A stretch of 64,000 nucleotides of DNA, taken from positions 248,001-312,000 of the forward strand of contig JADKFY010000001.1 in assembly GCA_016717305.1 (NCBI GenBank), written 5' to 3'. The notes beneath the pieces are model-generated. The model saw only the letters and a program-made list of their open reading frames with translations, was not told the origin of the DNA and ran no database searches. The position numbers were made by a program, and so were the translations under genes. Of this stretch, positions 1 to 8,262 are shown piece by piece. The stretch's first letter is position 1. Each line of letters begins with the position of its first letter. Source of the DNA: Flavobacteriales bacterium. GTDB taxonomy: Bacteria > Bacteroidota > Bacteroidia > Flavobacteriales_F > PHOS-HE28.

Positions 1-282
1 GCTCTGGTCTGTGAATTATACAAGCTAGCTGGGATCCGTACCGTGGAGATCGGTTCGGTGATGTTCGGTACCTACAACGCCGATGGAACACTGCACCCCG
101 CACCAATGGAGTTGGTGCGCTTGGCGATTCCCCGCCGGGTGTACACGCAGAGCCACATCGAGTACGTCATCGAGACCTTCGCCGAGATCATGAAGCGCAG
201 GGATATGGTGCGTGGGGTGAAGATCACGAAGGAGCCACGCTTCCTTCGGCACTTCACGGCACATTTCGAACCTTTGCCATGA
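1..282 (+). CDS. tnaA: Tryptophanase, C-terminal fragment
   Basis: This is the last 93 codons of a gene that begins outside the window; the frame is open from base 1. The product is a PLP-dependent beta-eliminating lyase that converts tryptophan to indole, pyruvate and ammonia. The visible part carries the family's C-terminal pattern: an ELYKLAGIRTVEIGS stretch, then PMELVRLAIPRRVYTQSHI, then a PRFLRHFTAHFE tail. These match my memory of the E. coli TnaA C-terminus closely. Tyrosine phenol-lyase is a near relative and cannot be fully excluded because the active-site lysine lies upstream of the window. The stop overlaps the next start (ATGA), so the two genes are probably co-translated. Confidence 0.88.
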   Translation, partial: ALVCELYKLAGIRTVEIGSVMFGTYNADGTLHPAPMELVRLAIPRRVYTQSHIEYVIETFAEIMKRRDMVRGVKITKEPRFLRHFTAHFEPLP

Positions 283-734
283 GCATTCGTAGTTCGCAGG
301 CTCTTGTGCGCGTCACCAAGCGCTTCTCCTTCGAAATGGCCCATGCCTTGCGATGCCACGACGGGATGTGCGCACAGATCCACGGCCATTCATATGTGTT
401 GGATGTCACGCTGAACGGTACGCCACGACATCAACCCAACGACCCCAAGGACGGCATGGTCATGGATTTCGCGGAGCTAAAGATCCTGGTGAACAGTGCC
501 GTGATCGCTCACTATGACCATGCGTTGGTGTTGCGCGAGACCGATCGCGGAGCAGTAGATGGCTCCCATGGACTATTCGCACGTGTGCGCTTCACGTCGT
601 GGCAGCCCACTTGTGAGAACATGCTCCTCGATATCGTGGACCGCTTGCATAAGGTGATCCCGGTCTCAGCGCGTCTGCATCGTGTGCGCCTACAAGAGAC
701 CGCTACGAGCTGGGCGGAGTGGGACGCGGAGTGA
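279..734 (+). CDS. queD: 6-carboxytetrahydropterin synthase (QueD / PTPS family)
   Basis: A cytoplasmic zinc enzyme of the 6-pyruvoyl-tetrahydropterin synthase family. QueD makes 6-carboxytetrahydropterin from dihydroneopterin triphosphate on the route to queuosine. Visible are the FEMAHAL zinc histidine (H22), the C-x3-HGHSY motif (C31, H35, H37), a VMDFAELK segment, the DHALVL catalytic Asp-His, and a C-terminal LQET-SWAEW strand. At 151 residues it is somewhat longer than the usual 120-140. The ATG overlaps the tryptophanase stop by four bases, so translational coupling is likely. No other queuosine gene is visible, so a pterin role (PTPS) remains possible. Confidence 0.85.
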   Translation: MSIRSSQALVRVTKRFSFEMAHALRCHDGMCAQIHGHSYVLDVTLNGTPRHQPNDPKDGMVMDFAELKILVNSAVIAHYDHALVLRETDRGAVDGSHGLFARVRFTSWQPTCENMLLDIVDRLHKVIPVSARLHRVRLQETATSWAEWDAE

Positions 735-746
735 CAGGTCATACCC

Positions 747-1187
747 CTAGATCTTGTCCACCACACGTTGCAGTGCATCGCGCACTTCAATGGCAAGTGG
801 CTGCACTGCCTCATTGTCCACGGCGCCCATGGCCGAGGCTGGATCGATCGCGGTTACCTCGTGCTGTCCACTTGGCAATTGGCGGATAGTGACATTGCAA
901 GGCAGCATGGTACTGATGTGCGGCTCCATGCTCACCACCTGATGGGCGTAACCGGGGTTGCACGCACCAAGGATCAAGTGCGCCCCGATGTCCTTGTTCA
1001 ACTTCGCCTTCAAAGTGGCTTGTAGATCGATCTCTGTGAGCACGCCGAAGCCTTCGCTCTTCAACGCATCAACAGTGCGCTGTTTCAAGTCCATCAGGTT
1101 CGTGGAGTCGATAGTTCGGGTGATGCAATAGTCCATGTCCAAGGCACTGCCGGGGAGTGTCCGTGCAGCTGCATCAAAGGTCTTCAC
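747..1187 (-). CDS. DUF302 domain protein
   Basis: A small protein that is almost entirely a DUF302 domain. The family signature is clear: a GFGVLTEIDLQATLKAKL segment, then LGACNPGYAHQ, then a LPCNVTIRQ strand and an AIDPASAM segment. The biochemical function of DUF302 proteins is not established. They are often found near respiratory or stress genes. The longest ORF has about 17 residues before the likely domain start; a second in-frame Met (MDYCI) at about 1136 is an equally good start. It is convergent with queD and lies downstream of the Crp/Fnr gene on the same strand, 47 bases away, so the two may be co-transcribed. Confidence 0.82.
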   Translation of the reverse strand: MKTFDAAARTLPGSALDMDYCITRTIDSTNLMDLKQRTVDALKSEGFGVLTEIDLQATLKAKLNKDIGAHLILGACNPGYAHQVVSMEPHISTMLPCNVTIRQLPSGQHEVTAIDPASAMGAVDNEAVQPLAIEVRDALQRVVDKI

Positions 1188-1234
1188 TACGAGGTCTTCC
1201 GTGGGTGATGAAGGTCACACGAGTTGCTGTCAGC

Positions 1235-1930
1235 CTAGCTTACCAGCTGTTCCATGAATTCCTTCTTCTTCAAGATCCTGACGCGTTTGCCATCAAGCTC
1301 GATCAACTCCAATGCCTGCAATTCGGCCAAGGATCGGATCACCGATTCGTAGGTGGTATCCGCTACCTGTGCTATTTCTTTTCGTGAAATGGTGAACGCC
1401 AAGAGCTTCTTGTCCTTCGCGTCGAAGCCGAAAGCATCCATGTTCATCCTTAGGGCCTTCACCACGCGCTGGGTCACGGTCATGTTCAGGATGTCGCGTG
1501 CTTGTTCATCGAGTATGCGTAATTCATCCACGAAGAAGAGCAGGAAATGGTAGCAGAACAGGTTGTTGGCCTTCAGCACACTGAGGAACAAGGACATCGG
1601 GATGATGTTGACCTCGGTCTCCGAGAGCGCGATCACGTTGGCTGTGTATATCAGGTCAGTGCCGATTCCGCGATGCCCGAGCACTTCACCATCACCGGCC
1701 AGGCGGACGATGCGGTCCCGGCCCTTCACGTAGCTCGCCAACACCTTCACCCGACCGTGCTCGATCATGTACATCTTGTCTGCAACACCGCCCTGTTTGA
1801 AGATCGCCTCACCTTTTCGAAAGGTCTGTAGGACATTCCGTGAGCGCATCAATTCGCGCCACTCAGGCGTGCAGTATTGTTCGATCAGGTCGTTGAGGCG
1901 GAAAGAATGATCAGCGATGGCCGTGGACAT
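1235..1930 (-). CDS. Crp/Fnr family transcriptional regulator
   Basis: A 231-residue DNA-binding regulator. It has an N-terminal cyclic-nucleotide-binding-type beta-roll (FRKGEAIFKQGGVADKMY, then IEHGRVKVL, then GEVLGHRGIG), a dimerisation helix, and a C-terminal winged helix-turn-helix (TISRKEIAQVADTTYESVI). It lacks the cysteine cluster of FNR, so it is not an iron-sulfur oxygen sensor of that type. A cAMP-type or heme-based (DNR-like) sensor is possible. I start it at the Met of MSTAIADHSF rather than 39 bases upstream, because the extra 13 residues look unlike the family. Its location beside two redox operons makes it a candidate regulator of them; that is inference. Confidence 0.87.
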   Translation of the reverse strand: MSTAIADHSFRLNDLIEQYCTPEWRELMRSRNVLQTFRKGEAIFKQGGVADKMYMIEHGRVKVLASYVKGRDRIVRLAGDGEVLGHRGIGTDLIYTANVIALSETEVNIIPMSLFLSVLKANNLFCYHFLLFFVDELRILDEQARDILNMTVTQRVVKALRMNMDAFGFDAKDKKLLAFTISRKEIAQVADTTYESVIRSLAELQALELIELDGKRVRILKKKEFMEQLVS

Positions 1931-2369
1931 GTTGTGCGATGACCCCGCGAATATATCAGTGCATGGCAATGAGCGATGGATCCGTGATCAAATTAGGAGA
2001 TGGGGTCGTCGATAGGAATATGATGTAAAACAATTAAATGCCCTGGACGTCTCATTGTAGTTTCTGGGCTCGGTCATTAAGCTTATGGAAGTCAGGCCCG
2101 GTCGTGTTTGGTGCCTTGCGGTCGCCAATAAGGTCAGCAATAGTATTATCTAGTCATGCAATTGTCCAGTAGGTGATAGACTTCAAGGTATGGTTGGAGA
2201 GCCGGTGTGAAGGCAATTAGGGCATGGATATTATGGAGGAATTTGTTATCCTAGTGTAACAAAAAGATGATGTGAGTCATATAAAAGTCATTCAACTTGT
2301 ATACATTTGGGACCAGTCGATCAATGATGGACGGCCCCGTACTTGGAAACGAACCTTAATTCCCAACCC
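1931..2369. other. Divergent intergenic region
   Basis: AT-richer noncoding stretch between the divergent Crp/Fnr gene and the lysyl-oxidase operon. It should contain both promoters. I see no coding frame that looks real. An 11-base string GTGATCAAATT occurs at 1984-1994 and again upstream of the RIC gene (9040-9050). Confidence 0.6.
2302..2309 (+). promoter_or_regulatory. Candidate Bacteroidota -7 promoter element
   Basis: TACATTTG matches the Bacteroidota -7 consensus TAnnTTTG exactly and lies 60 bases before the ATG of the lysyl-oxidase-like gene. No good -33 TTTG is seen at the expected spacing, so the promoter may need an activator; the neighbouring Crp/Fnr protein is one candidate. Confidence 0.45.
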
Positions 2370-4430
2370 ATGATGAATCGTTCCGCACTCCTATTTCTGC
2401 TCTTGGCGATGGTCTTCCCGCTTCGATCGACCGTTGCACAGTGTACCACGAGCAACGCCACATCGTGCCAATGCCCGGATGGTACTTCCGATTGTGACTT
2501 ATTGCCGGATATCACGCTTTCTTGGTACGGGATCCTGAACTACTTGAACGGCCCGAACGAGCAGGATGGGCGGATCTACTTGACCGGGTCCACTCCGAAT
2601 ATCGGCCATGGTCCTTTGGAGATACGCGGTGTGGACCTGAACGGCTACAGGCGCTTTGTGTGCGGAACGGATACGTTCACCGTGTACGACCCCAATGCAC
2701 AACAGCAATTCGCTTGCCCCAATGGGGGCATGGCCAAGCAGCTAACCACGCAACGCATCTATCACAAGAACGGTCAAACCATGACCTCCACGGAGCGTTT
2801 GATGCCACAGGGTATGACCTATCACCCAACGCATGGACATACGCACTTCGATCAATGGGGGATCTACAGTTTGCGTATGCAGGAGCAGGGTGTCAGTGAC
2901 CCACGCCAATGGCCGATCATCAATGAAGGCTACAAGTTGGGCTTCTGTCTAATGGACTACAATAGCTGCTCCGACGGTGCCGTGACGAACCATTGTATGG
3001 ATGACAACACGGTGTACAATGCCGGGACCAACATGACCGCTCCAAATTTTCCGAACTACGGTTTGGGAGGCGGTAACTACGGTTGTGGTATGATCAAGCA
3101 GGGCATTTCATCCGGCTACACGGATATCTACAGCGAATACCTGGATGGTATGTGGATCGATATTCCTTCCAGTACCTGCAACGGGGACTACTGGATCATC
3201 TATGAGGTGGATCCACTCAATGTAGTACGAGAGGAGGATGAAGAGAACAATTGGACCGCGGTGCCCATCACGCTTTCACAGCAGGGTACGAGCGACCCGG
3301 CAATAGCGCGTATCACTTCGGATGATCAGGCATACCGCTGCCCCGAACAGCAGGTGCGCTTGAATGCGAATGCGGGTCTGTCCTACCTCTGGTCCACCGG
3401 TGAAACCACTAGTTCCATCGTGGCCGGCCCGGGTACTTATACGGTGGAAGTGACCAGTTATTGCGGCGCGGCCACATCGGCTCCTTTCACTGTTACTGAA
3501 CTAACTAGACCTGATGCCCCCATTGCAGCTGGAGCCATCGTGTGCGAAGGGGCAAGCGCCGAACTGATCGTGAGCGCCGCCGATCCAGTGTGGTACGATG
3601 TCGTTGGGAACGTGGTCGGTACCGATGCCCAATTCATTACCCCGCCACTGTATGCCAATACCACTTATTTCGTGGCGGACCAAGCAACTGTTGATGGTAC
3701 CATTGTGCATGGCGGAAAACCGGATGATTCCGGAGGTGGCGTGTTCCATGCGGGTGATCAATACATGCTCTTCGATGCGAATGCGGCATTCACGCTGAGT
3801 TCGGTCCAGGTCTATGCAGGAAGTGCCGCGATGCGGACCTTTGAGGTCGTGAGTGCGGTCGGTGTGTTACAAGCGACCCGTTCCGTTTACGTTCCTGCGG
3901 GTGCATCAAGGGTGACACTCGATTTCGATATTGAACCCGGGCTCAATTACCGTTTGATGGTCGTGGGAACAACTGATCTGTGGAGAAGCTTCGGTGGCGT
4001 GATCTATCCATATCAGGTCGGTAACGTCGCCACGATCACGGGATCCACTTCCGGGTCCGGCTATTACTATTACTTCTACGATTGGGAAGTGGAGATCGGC
4101 GGTGGTTCCTGCGAAAGTGAACTTACACCCGTTACCGTATCTGTGGAAGTATGTACGGGCGTTGCTGAGGCCATGCCTCTTCGTGGGCTGGAAGTGTATC
4201 CGAATCCCAATAATGGACAGTTCGTGGTATCACTGCATCTGCTCGCGGAAACACCTGTGCAGCTCACCTTGTTCGATGCGCTTGGCAAGCAGGTGTACTC
4301 CGAGAATTCCAGAGCTCCTAGCGGGAACTGGAAGCATCCAATGGATCTTGAAGGCCTCCCAAAGGGCTTGTACACTTTGAACATCGACCTCGCTGGCAGG
4401 CGCTTCCCGCGCAGGGTGGTGATCCAGTGA
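2370..4430 (+). CDS. T9SS-secreted lysyl oxidase-like copper protein
   Basis: A 686-residue secreted protein. It has a signal peptide (about residues 1-23), a lysyl-oxidase-like domain (about 40-300), a PKD/Ig-like region, a second beta-rich region, and a type A T9SS sorting domain (VYPNPNNGQF to the terminal RVVIQ). The oxidase domain carries the copper motif HGHTH (His155, 157, 159). It also carries a Lys (189, in EGYKLGFC) and a Tyr (254, in GYTDIY) that align with the two residues forming the LTQ cofactor in human LOX, and a following LDGMWIDI. Copper amine oxidase activity is therefore plausible; the substrate is unknown. An in-frame TTG lies 27 bases upstream, but the ATG pair gives a clean signal peptide. 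It is the first gene of a five-gene run. Confidence 0.8.
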   Translation: MMNRSALLFLLLAMVFPLRSTVAQCTTSNATSCQCPDGTSDCDLLPDITLSWYGILNYLNGPNEQDGRIYLTGSTPNIGHGPLEIRGVDLNGYRRFVCGTDTFTVYDPNAQQQFACPNGGMAKQLTTQRIYHKNGQTMTSTERLMPQGMTYHPTHGHTHFDQWGIYSLRMQEQGVSDPRQWPIINEGYKLGFCLMDYNSCSDGAVTNHCMDDNTVYNAGTNMTAPNFPNYGLGGGNYGCGMIKQGISSGYTDIYSEYLDGMWIDIPSSTCNGDYWIIYEVDPLNVVREEDEENNWTAVPITLSQQGTSDPAIARITSDDQAYRCPEQQVRLNANAGLSYLWSTGETTSSIVAGPGTYTVEVTSYCGAATSAPFTVTELTRPDAPIAAGAIVCEGASAELIVSAADPVWYDVVGNVVGTDAQFITPPLYANTTYFVADQATVDGTIVHGGKPDDSGGGVFHAGDQYMLFDANAAFTLSSVQVYAGSAAMRTFEVVSAVGVLQATRSVYVPAGASRVTLDFDIEPGLNYRLMVVGTTDLWRSFGGVIYPYQVGNVATITGSTSGSGYYYYFYDWEVEIGGGSCESELTPVTVSVEVCTGVAEAMPLRGLEVYPNPNNGQFVVSLHLLAETPVQLTLFDALGKQVYSENSRAPSGNWKHPMDLEGLPKGLYTLNIDLAGRRFPRRVVIQ

Positions 4431-4452
4431 TCGTGTTCATTCCTGAAGTACG

Positions 4453-6417
4453 ATGGAGGTTAAGAAGTACAGATCGTTCGAGAAGTGGCGCATTGCCACG
4501 CTGCTCGGTGTACACGTTCTCTTCATCGCGCACTTCGTCCATTGGAAGATCAGGGGTCGCACACTCGCGCCGTTGGAGTTCAACGAGGTGATGTACACGA
4601 TCCATCAAGGCATCGTCACAGCAGGCTTCATTCTGATGGCGGTAGTGATGGTGGCCACAATGATCTTCGGTCGTTTCTTCTGCTCGTGGGGTTGTCACAT
4701 CTTGGCCTTGCAGGATACCTGCGGATGGCTGATGGACAAGTTGCACATTCGCCGGCAACCGATCCGTTCGCGCACGTTGATATGGATCCCCATGGCCGTC
4801 ATGTTCTACCTCTTTATCTGGCCCCAGGTCCTTGGGCTGTTCCACGGTATCGAAGGTCCGCAACTCGAAGTGGTACAAGCCGGAAGTGCACGATGGTCTT
4901 CCTTCAGCACGGACAATTTCTGGCGGAATTTGCCGCCGCCGGGTGTTGCGGTCCTTACGTTCTTCATCTGCGGATTCGCTATCGTGTACCTGCTCGGAAG
5001 TCGTGGATTCTGCTTCCAAGCATGCCCGTATGGAGCGCTTTTCAGTATCGCGGATCAATTGGCACCGGGCCGCATCGTTCTCGCGAAGGATTGTAGTCAA
5101 TGCGGTCTTTGCACAAAAGCATGTTCCTCGGATATCCTCGTTCACAAGGAACTCGCCATGTACGGCATGGTCACCAACCCGCGCTGTTTGAAGGATCTCG
5201 ATTGTATCGCTGCGTGTCCAGAGGAAGCAGTTCAATATGGTTTCCGCAAACCGCCCATCTTCCGCAAGAGCCACCCGATGGGCAGTTACTCCGGACGGTA
5301 CAGCTTCACGCTGAAGGAGGATCTTTCCATGTTGATGCTGTTCATCGTTTCGGTTTTCATCTTCCGCGGTCTGTACGATGCGGTGCCCTTTCTGCTCGCT
5401 GTTGGCCTCGCGGTTTGCACAGCCTATTTGTCGGTCTTGAGTTATCGTTTCATTCGCTCCAAGAGCATCCAATTGCGCGGTATCATGCTGAAGGATACCG
5501 CGCATGTTCGCACAGGCGGATGGGTCTTCGGCGTTTCCATGATAGCCATGCTCATGTTGATCTTGCACAGCGCTATCGTGCAATGGCACACGTGGAAAGG
5601 CAGAGCCGTGTTCACGGAGATAGCGGCCAATACCGGAGTGAATGCTTCGTCGGAACATGTGCAGGAAGGTATCGCCCACTACGAAAGCGCCCTTTCGATC
5701 GGTCTTATCGCACCCATCGATCGGCGGAAGGAGCTGGCCAACTTGTACCTCATCGCAGGTGATCAGGAACGGTCCATTGAATTGTTGAACGGCATCATCG
5801 CACAAGATCCAGCGCATGTGGAAGCGTGCTATCGTTTGGGTGAATTGGCTAGCGCAGCGGGTGATCGGAGGACCGCACTTGCACATTGGGAACGAACACT
5901 CGAATTGGGTACGATCCGGCCGCACGGTAGGGACGAAGAATTACTTGGACTGGCAGCGTTGGCCGTGGCTGATGATAACGCAGTGAGTGGTGATCAAGCG
6001 AAAGCGGAACAGTTGTACCAGGAAGCCGCCGCACGTCTGCCGAGCGATCCGCGACCGCTCTTGGCATGGTCCGGGATGTTGGCACGGTCCGGGGCTGAGA
6101 AGAAAGCCATAGAGCTGCTGCAACAAGCCTTGCAACGCGGAGCCGATGAGCTTTTGGTGCGCAACAATCTCGGCGGTCTCCTGCTGCGCGATGGACGATG
6201 GAAGGAAGCGAAGGACCAATACCAACGCCTCGCCGAATTGCGCCCGGCTGATGCGCAGATACGCTACACGCTTGGTGTCGCTCAAGCGCGCACAGGGGAT
6301 CCATTGGCTGCACAAGCAAGTCTGCACCAAGCACTTCGTTTAGACCCAACACACGCACGCGCCAAACAGGCCTTGGACCTTCTGGTGATGAACCAGCGAA
6401 CCAATTCCGGATCGTGA
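4453..6417 (+). CDS. Membrane polyferredoxin (NapH/NosR/CcoG-like) fused to TPR repeats
   Basis: A 654-residue inner-membrane protein. Its N-terminal part has several membrane helices with two conserved cysteine pairs (FCSWGC at 77-81 and CFQAC at 187-191), as in NapH/NosR-type polyferredoxins. A soluble iron-sulfur segment follows, with one full C-x2-C-x2-C-x3-C cluster (214-224) and a second, atypical three-Cys set (245, 251, 255). Two more helices lead into a C-terminal TPR domain (about 395-650). Proteins of this type pass electrons between quinones or flavins and periplasmic acceptors. The TPR fusion suggests a docking role. It follows the oxidase gene by 22 bases, and its stop overlaps a possible GTG of the next gene. 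Confidence 0.82.
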   Translation: MEVKKYRSFEKWRIATLLGVHVLFIAHFVHWKIRGRTLAPLEFNEVMYTIHQGIVTAGFILMAVVMVATMIFGRFFCSWGCHILALQDTCGWLMDKLHIRRQPIRSRTLIWIPMAVMFYLFIWPQVLGLFHGIEGPQLEVVQAGSARWSSFSTDNFWRNLPPPGVAVLTFFICGFAIVYLLGSRGFCFQACPYGALFSIADQLAPGRIVLAKDCSQCGLCTKACSSDILVHKELAMYGMVTNPRCLKDLDCIAACPEEAVQYGFRKPPIFRKSHPMGSYSGRYSFTLKEDLSMLMLFIVSVFIFRGLYDAVPFLLAVGLAVCTAYLSVLSYRFIRSKSIQLRGIMLKDTAHVRTGGWVFGVSMIAMLMLILHSAIVQWHTWKGRAVFTEIAANTGVNASSEHVQEGIAHYESALSIGLIAPIDRRKELANLYLIAGDQERSIELLNGIIAQDPAHVEACYRLGELASAAGDRRTALAHWERTLELGTIRPHGRDEELLGLAALAVADDNAVSGDQAKAEQLYQEAAARLPSDPRPLLAWSGMLARSGAEKKAIELLQQALQRGADELLVRNNLGGLLLRDGRWKEAKDQYQRLAELRPADAQIRYTLGVAQARTGDPLAAQASLHQALRLDPTHARAKQALDLLVMNQRTNSGS

Positions 6418-6419
6418 TC

Positions 6420-6824
6420 ATGGTGTGCCAATTGACCTTATTACTTCTGCTGTTCCCGGGGCTCGCATTCCAACTGCTACCCGGAAATGGCGAACCTTGG
6501 AAAGCTCCGCCCGAAGCCGATGCCTTGGTGGATCCTTTGGCCAACGATCCAAAGGCGGTGCAGAAAGGCCAGAAGATCTTCACCTCCCTGTGCTGGACTT
6601 GCCACGGTATGAGCGGCAAGGGCGACGGTCCGAATGCCGAAGCACTCAAAGTGCATCCAGCGGATCTCGGATCGGCCTCAGTGCAGGCACAGACCAACGG
6701 AGCTATTTATTGGAAGATCACGCACGGTAGGGGTGAGATGGCTTCCTACGAACAAGTGATCTCACGCGAACAACGTTGGGCCGTGGCCCACTACCTGCGC
6801 TCTCTAAAGCACGCCGCTGAATGA
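6420..6824 (+). CDS. Periplasmic monoheme cytochrome c
   Basis: A 134-residue class I cytochrome c. It starts with a hydrophobic signal segment, followed by one heme motif (CWTCH) in the context KGQKIFTSLCWTCHGMSGKGDG and a C-terminal helix typical of the fold (QRWAVAHYLRSL). A GTG six bases upstream is in frame, but the ATG fits a signal peptide better. The gene begins two bases after the polyferredoxin stop and overlaps the DUF5777 start by four, so it is part of the same operon. It is the natural electron acceptor or donor for the membrane polyferredoxin. Confidence 0.86.
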   Translation: MVCQLTLLLLLFPGLAFQLLPGNGEPWKAPPEADALVDPLANDPKAVQKGQKIFTSLCWTCHGMSGKGDGPNAEALKVHPADLGSASVQAQTNGAIYWKITHGRGEMASYEQVISREQRWAVAHYLRSLKHAAE

Positions 6825-7738
6825 AACGAGCACCGCTCGCTTTGCGACACGTAGCCTTGGGACTCCTGTTCGGGACCATGAGCACTTCATCCTATGCACA
6901 GGAAGCACCGGAGTTGGTCACGAACACGTTCGCATGGTCCCAAGTGATCAATGCGCAGACCGTGGAGATCGTGCCCCGAAAAAACTCCTTCGGTTTCATG
7001 ATCCAGCATCGCTTCGGTGCGATCACTCCGGATAAGCAGTCCTACAAGCAGTTCCTTGGCTTGGACCTACCATCCAATATCCGCTTTGGTTTCCAATATG
7101 CCGTGTCCGGGCGTGTGCACTTCGAAATAGGCCGCTCCAAGAATGGCAAGGTGATCGATCTGGCAGCCAAGGCAAGGATCCTCCGGCAATCCGCCGATAA
7201 CAAAATGCCTGTTTCAGTAACCGGTTTCTTTGATGCTGGGGTGATGACCGATGACTTTCCGTCCGTGGGCGCCGACAATTATTTCGGAGATGGCACAACA
7301 CCGTTCGTGTATGCGTTCAAACACAGGATGTCGTACAACACCCAAGTCATCGTAGCACGCCGGTTCAACGATGTGCTTTCCCTGCAGTTCGCGGGAGTCT
7401 CGGTGTACAGGAATCTGGTGCCACAAGGTGCAAGCAACCTCACCATTGCCGCTCCGATCAGTGGTCGCATAAAGGTGAGCACGAAAGGAGCCATCCTTTT
7501 CGAGTACACGCCGATCCTCGAAGGACGATCAACGAACAGCCAACTCAACCCCGCTCAGATCGCATACGAACTCGCCACGCTTGGCCATGTGTTCCAAGTC
7601 ATCATCGGAACGAGTGGGGAGATCGTTGAACAACGTCTTTACCCATCAGCTCCGGTCCCCTACGACGAAGGCCATGTCCTCCTCGGCTTCAACATTGCCC
7701 GCACCTTGTTCGTGAAACCCAAGAAACCGCGCTCATGA
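6821..7738 (+). CDS. DUF5777 family outer-membrane beta-barrel protein
   Basis: A 305-residue protein with a signal peptide ending near SYAQ. The rest is alternating amphipathic strands consistent with an outer-membrane beta-barrel. Segments such as FGFMIQHRFG, NIRFGFQYAVSGRVHFEIGRS and HVFQVIIGTS fit the DUF5777 family as I know it; the function of that family is not established. It overlaps the cytochrome genes on both sides by four bases (ATGA at each end), so it is translationally coupled to two heme proteins. That makes a role as the barrel of an envelope electron path worth considering, but this is inference. Confidence 0.78.
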   Translation: MKRAPLALRHVALGLLFGTMSTSSYAQEAPELVTNTFAWSQVINAQTVEIVPRKNSFGFMIQHRFGAITPDKQSYKQFLGLDLPSNIRFGFQYAVSGRVHFEIGRSKNGKVIDLAAKARILRQSADNKMPVSVTGFFDAGVMTDDFPSVGADNYFGDGTTPFVYAFKHRMSYNTQVIVARRFNDVLSLQFAGVSVYRNLVPQGASNLTIAAPISGRIKVSTKGAILFEYTPILEGRSTNSQLNPAQIAYELATLGHVFQVIIGTSGEIVEQRLYPSAPVPYDEGHVLLGFNIARTLFVKPKKPRS

Positions 7739-8163
7739 CATCGCGTATATCATCGAAGTGGATCATCTTATGTCTTGTGACACTCGCGGTGGGTTGTGCC
7801 AAGGATGAAGGCCCAATTTTCATCCCAAAAGCGGTCGTTCCCGGGGAGGCGATCGACACCGCCTACTTCAGCACCGAGGTGCTTCCCATCTTCACCCAAC
7901 ATTGCTGGACCTGCCACCCGGATATGAGCGGCCTCGATCTTGGCGCAAACATGGCCTTTTCAAACCTCGTCAATGTCACGAGCACGAACCATGCACCAGA
8001 TATACGCGTAGTGCCCGGTGACCCTATGGCCTCAGTGCTTTGGCACAAGGTCTCGCAATCTCCCACCTACGGGTTGACCATGCCACCGAACGGTACCTTC
8101 CTCACCGACGAGGAACTCCGGACCATCCGTGATTGGATCGAACAAGGTGCTTACGACAATTGA
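7735..8163 (+). CDS. Lipoprotein with c-type cytochrome domain
   Basis: A 142-residue lipoprotein. The N-terminus has a lipobox (LAVGC), so it should be anchored in the outer membrane. The mature part has one heme motif (CWTCHPD), followed by the pattern VPGDPMAS-LWHKV-MPPNGTFLTDEELRTIRDWIEQGA. That pattern is typical of the planctomycete-type cytochrome c domain found in many Bacteroidota lipoproteins. It is the last gene of the operon and is followed by a hairpin that probably terminates it. Its placement after the barrel suggests it receives or delivers electrons at the outer membrane. Confidence 0.83.
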   Translation: MTSRISSKWIILCLVTLAVGCAKDEGPIFIPKAVVPGEAIDTAYFSTEVLPIFTQHCWTCHPDMSGLDLGANMAFSNLVNVTSTNHAPDIRVVPGDPMASVLWHKVSQSPTYGLTMPPNGTFLTDEELRTIRDWIEQGAYDN

Positions 8164-8218
8164 ACGCCTGTTCATCCACCATCATTCGGTGGACCGATCC
8201 ATTCGCTCTACACCAATT

Positions 8219-8251
8219 ACCACCCGCACCAGGGTATTTGGAGCGGGTGGT
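8219..8251. terminator. Hairpin between convergent operons
   Basis: Inverted repeat ACCACCCGC / GCGGGTGGT with a 15-base loop, placed between the stops of two convergent operons. There is no strong T run on either side, so it may be a weak bidirectional terminator. Confidence 0.5.
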
Positions 8252-8262
8252 GGTGGAACGTT

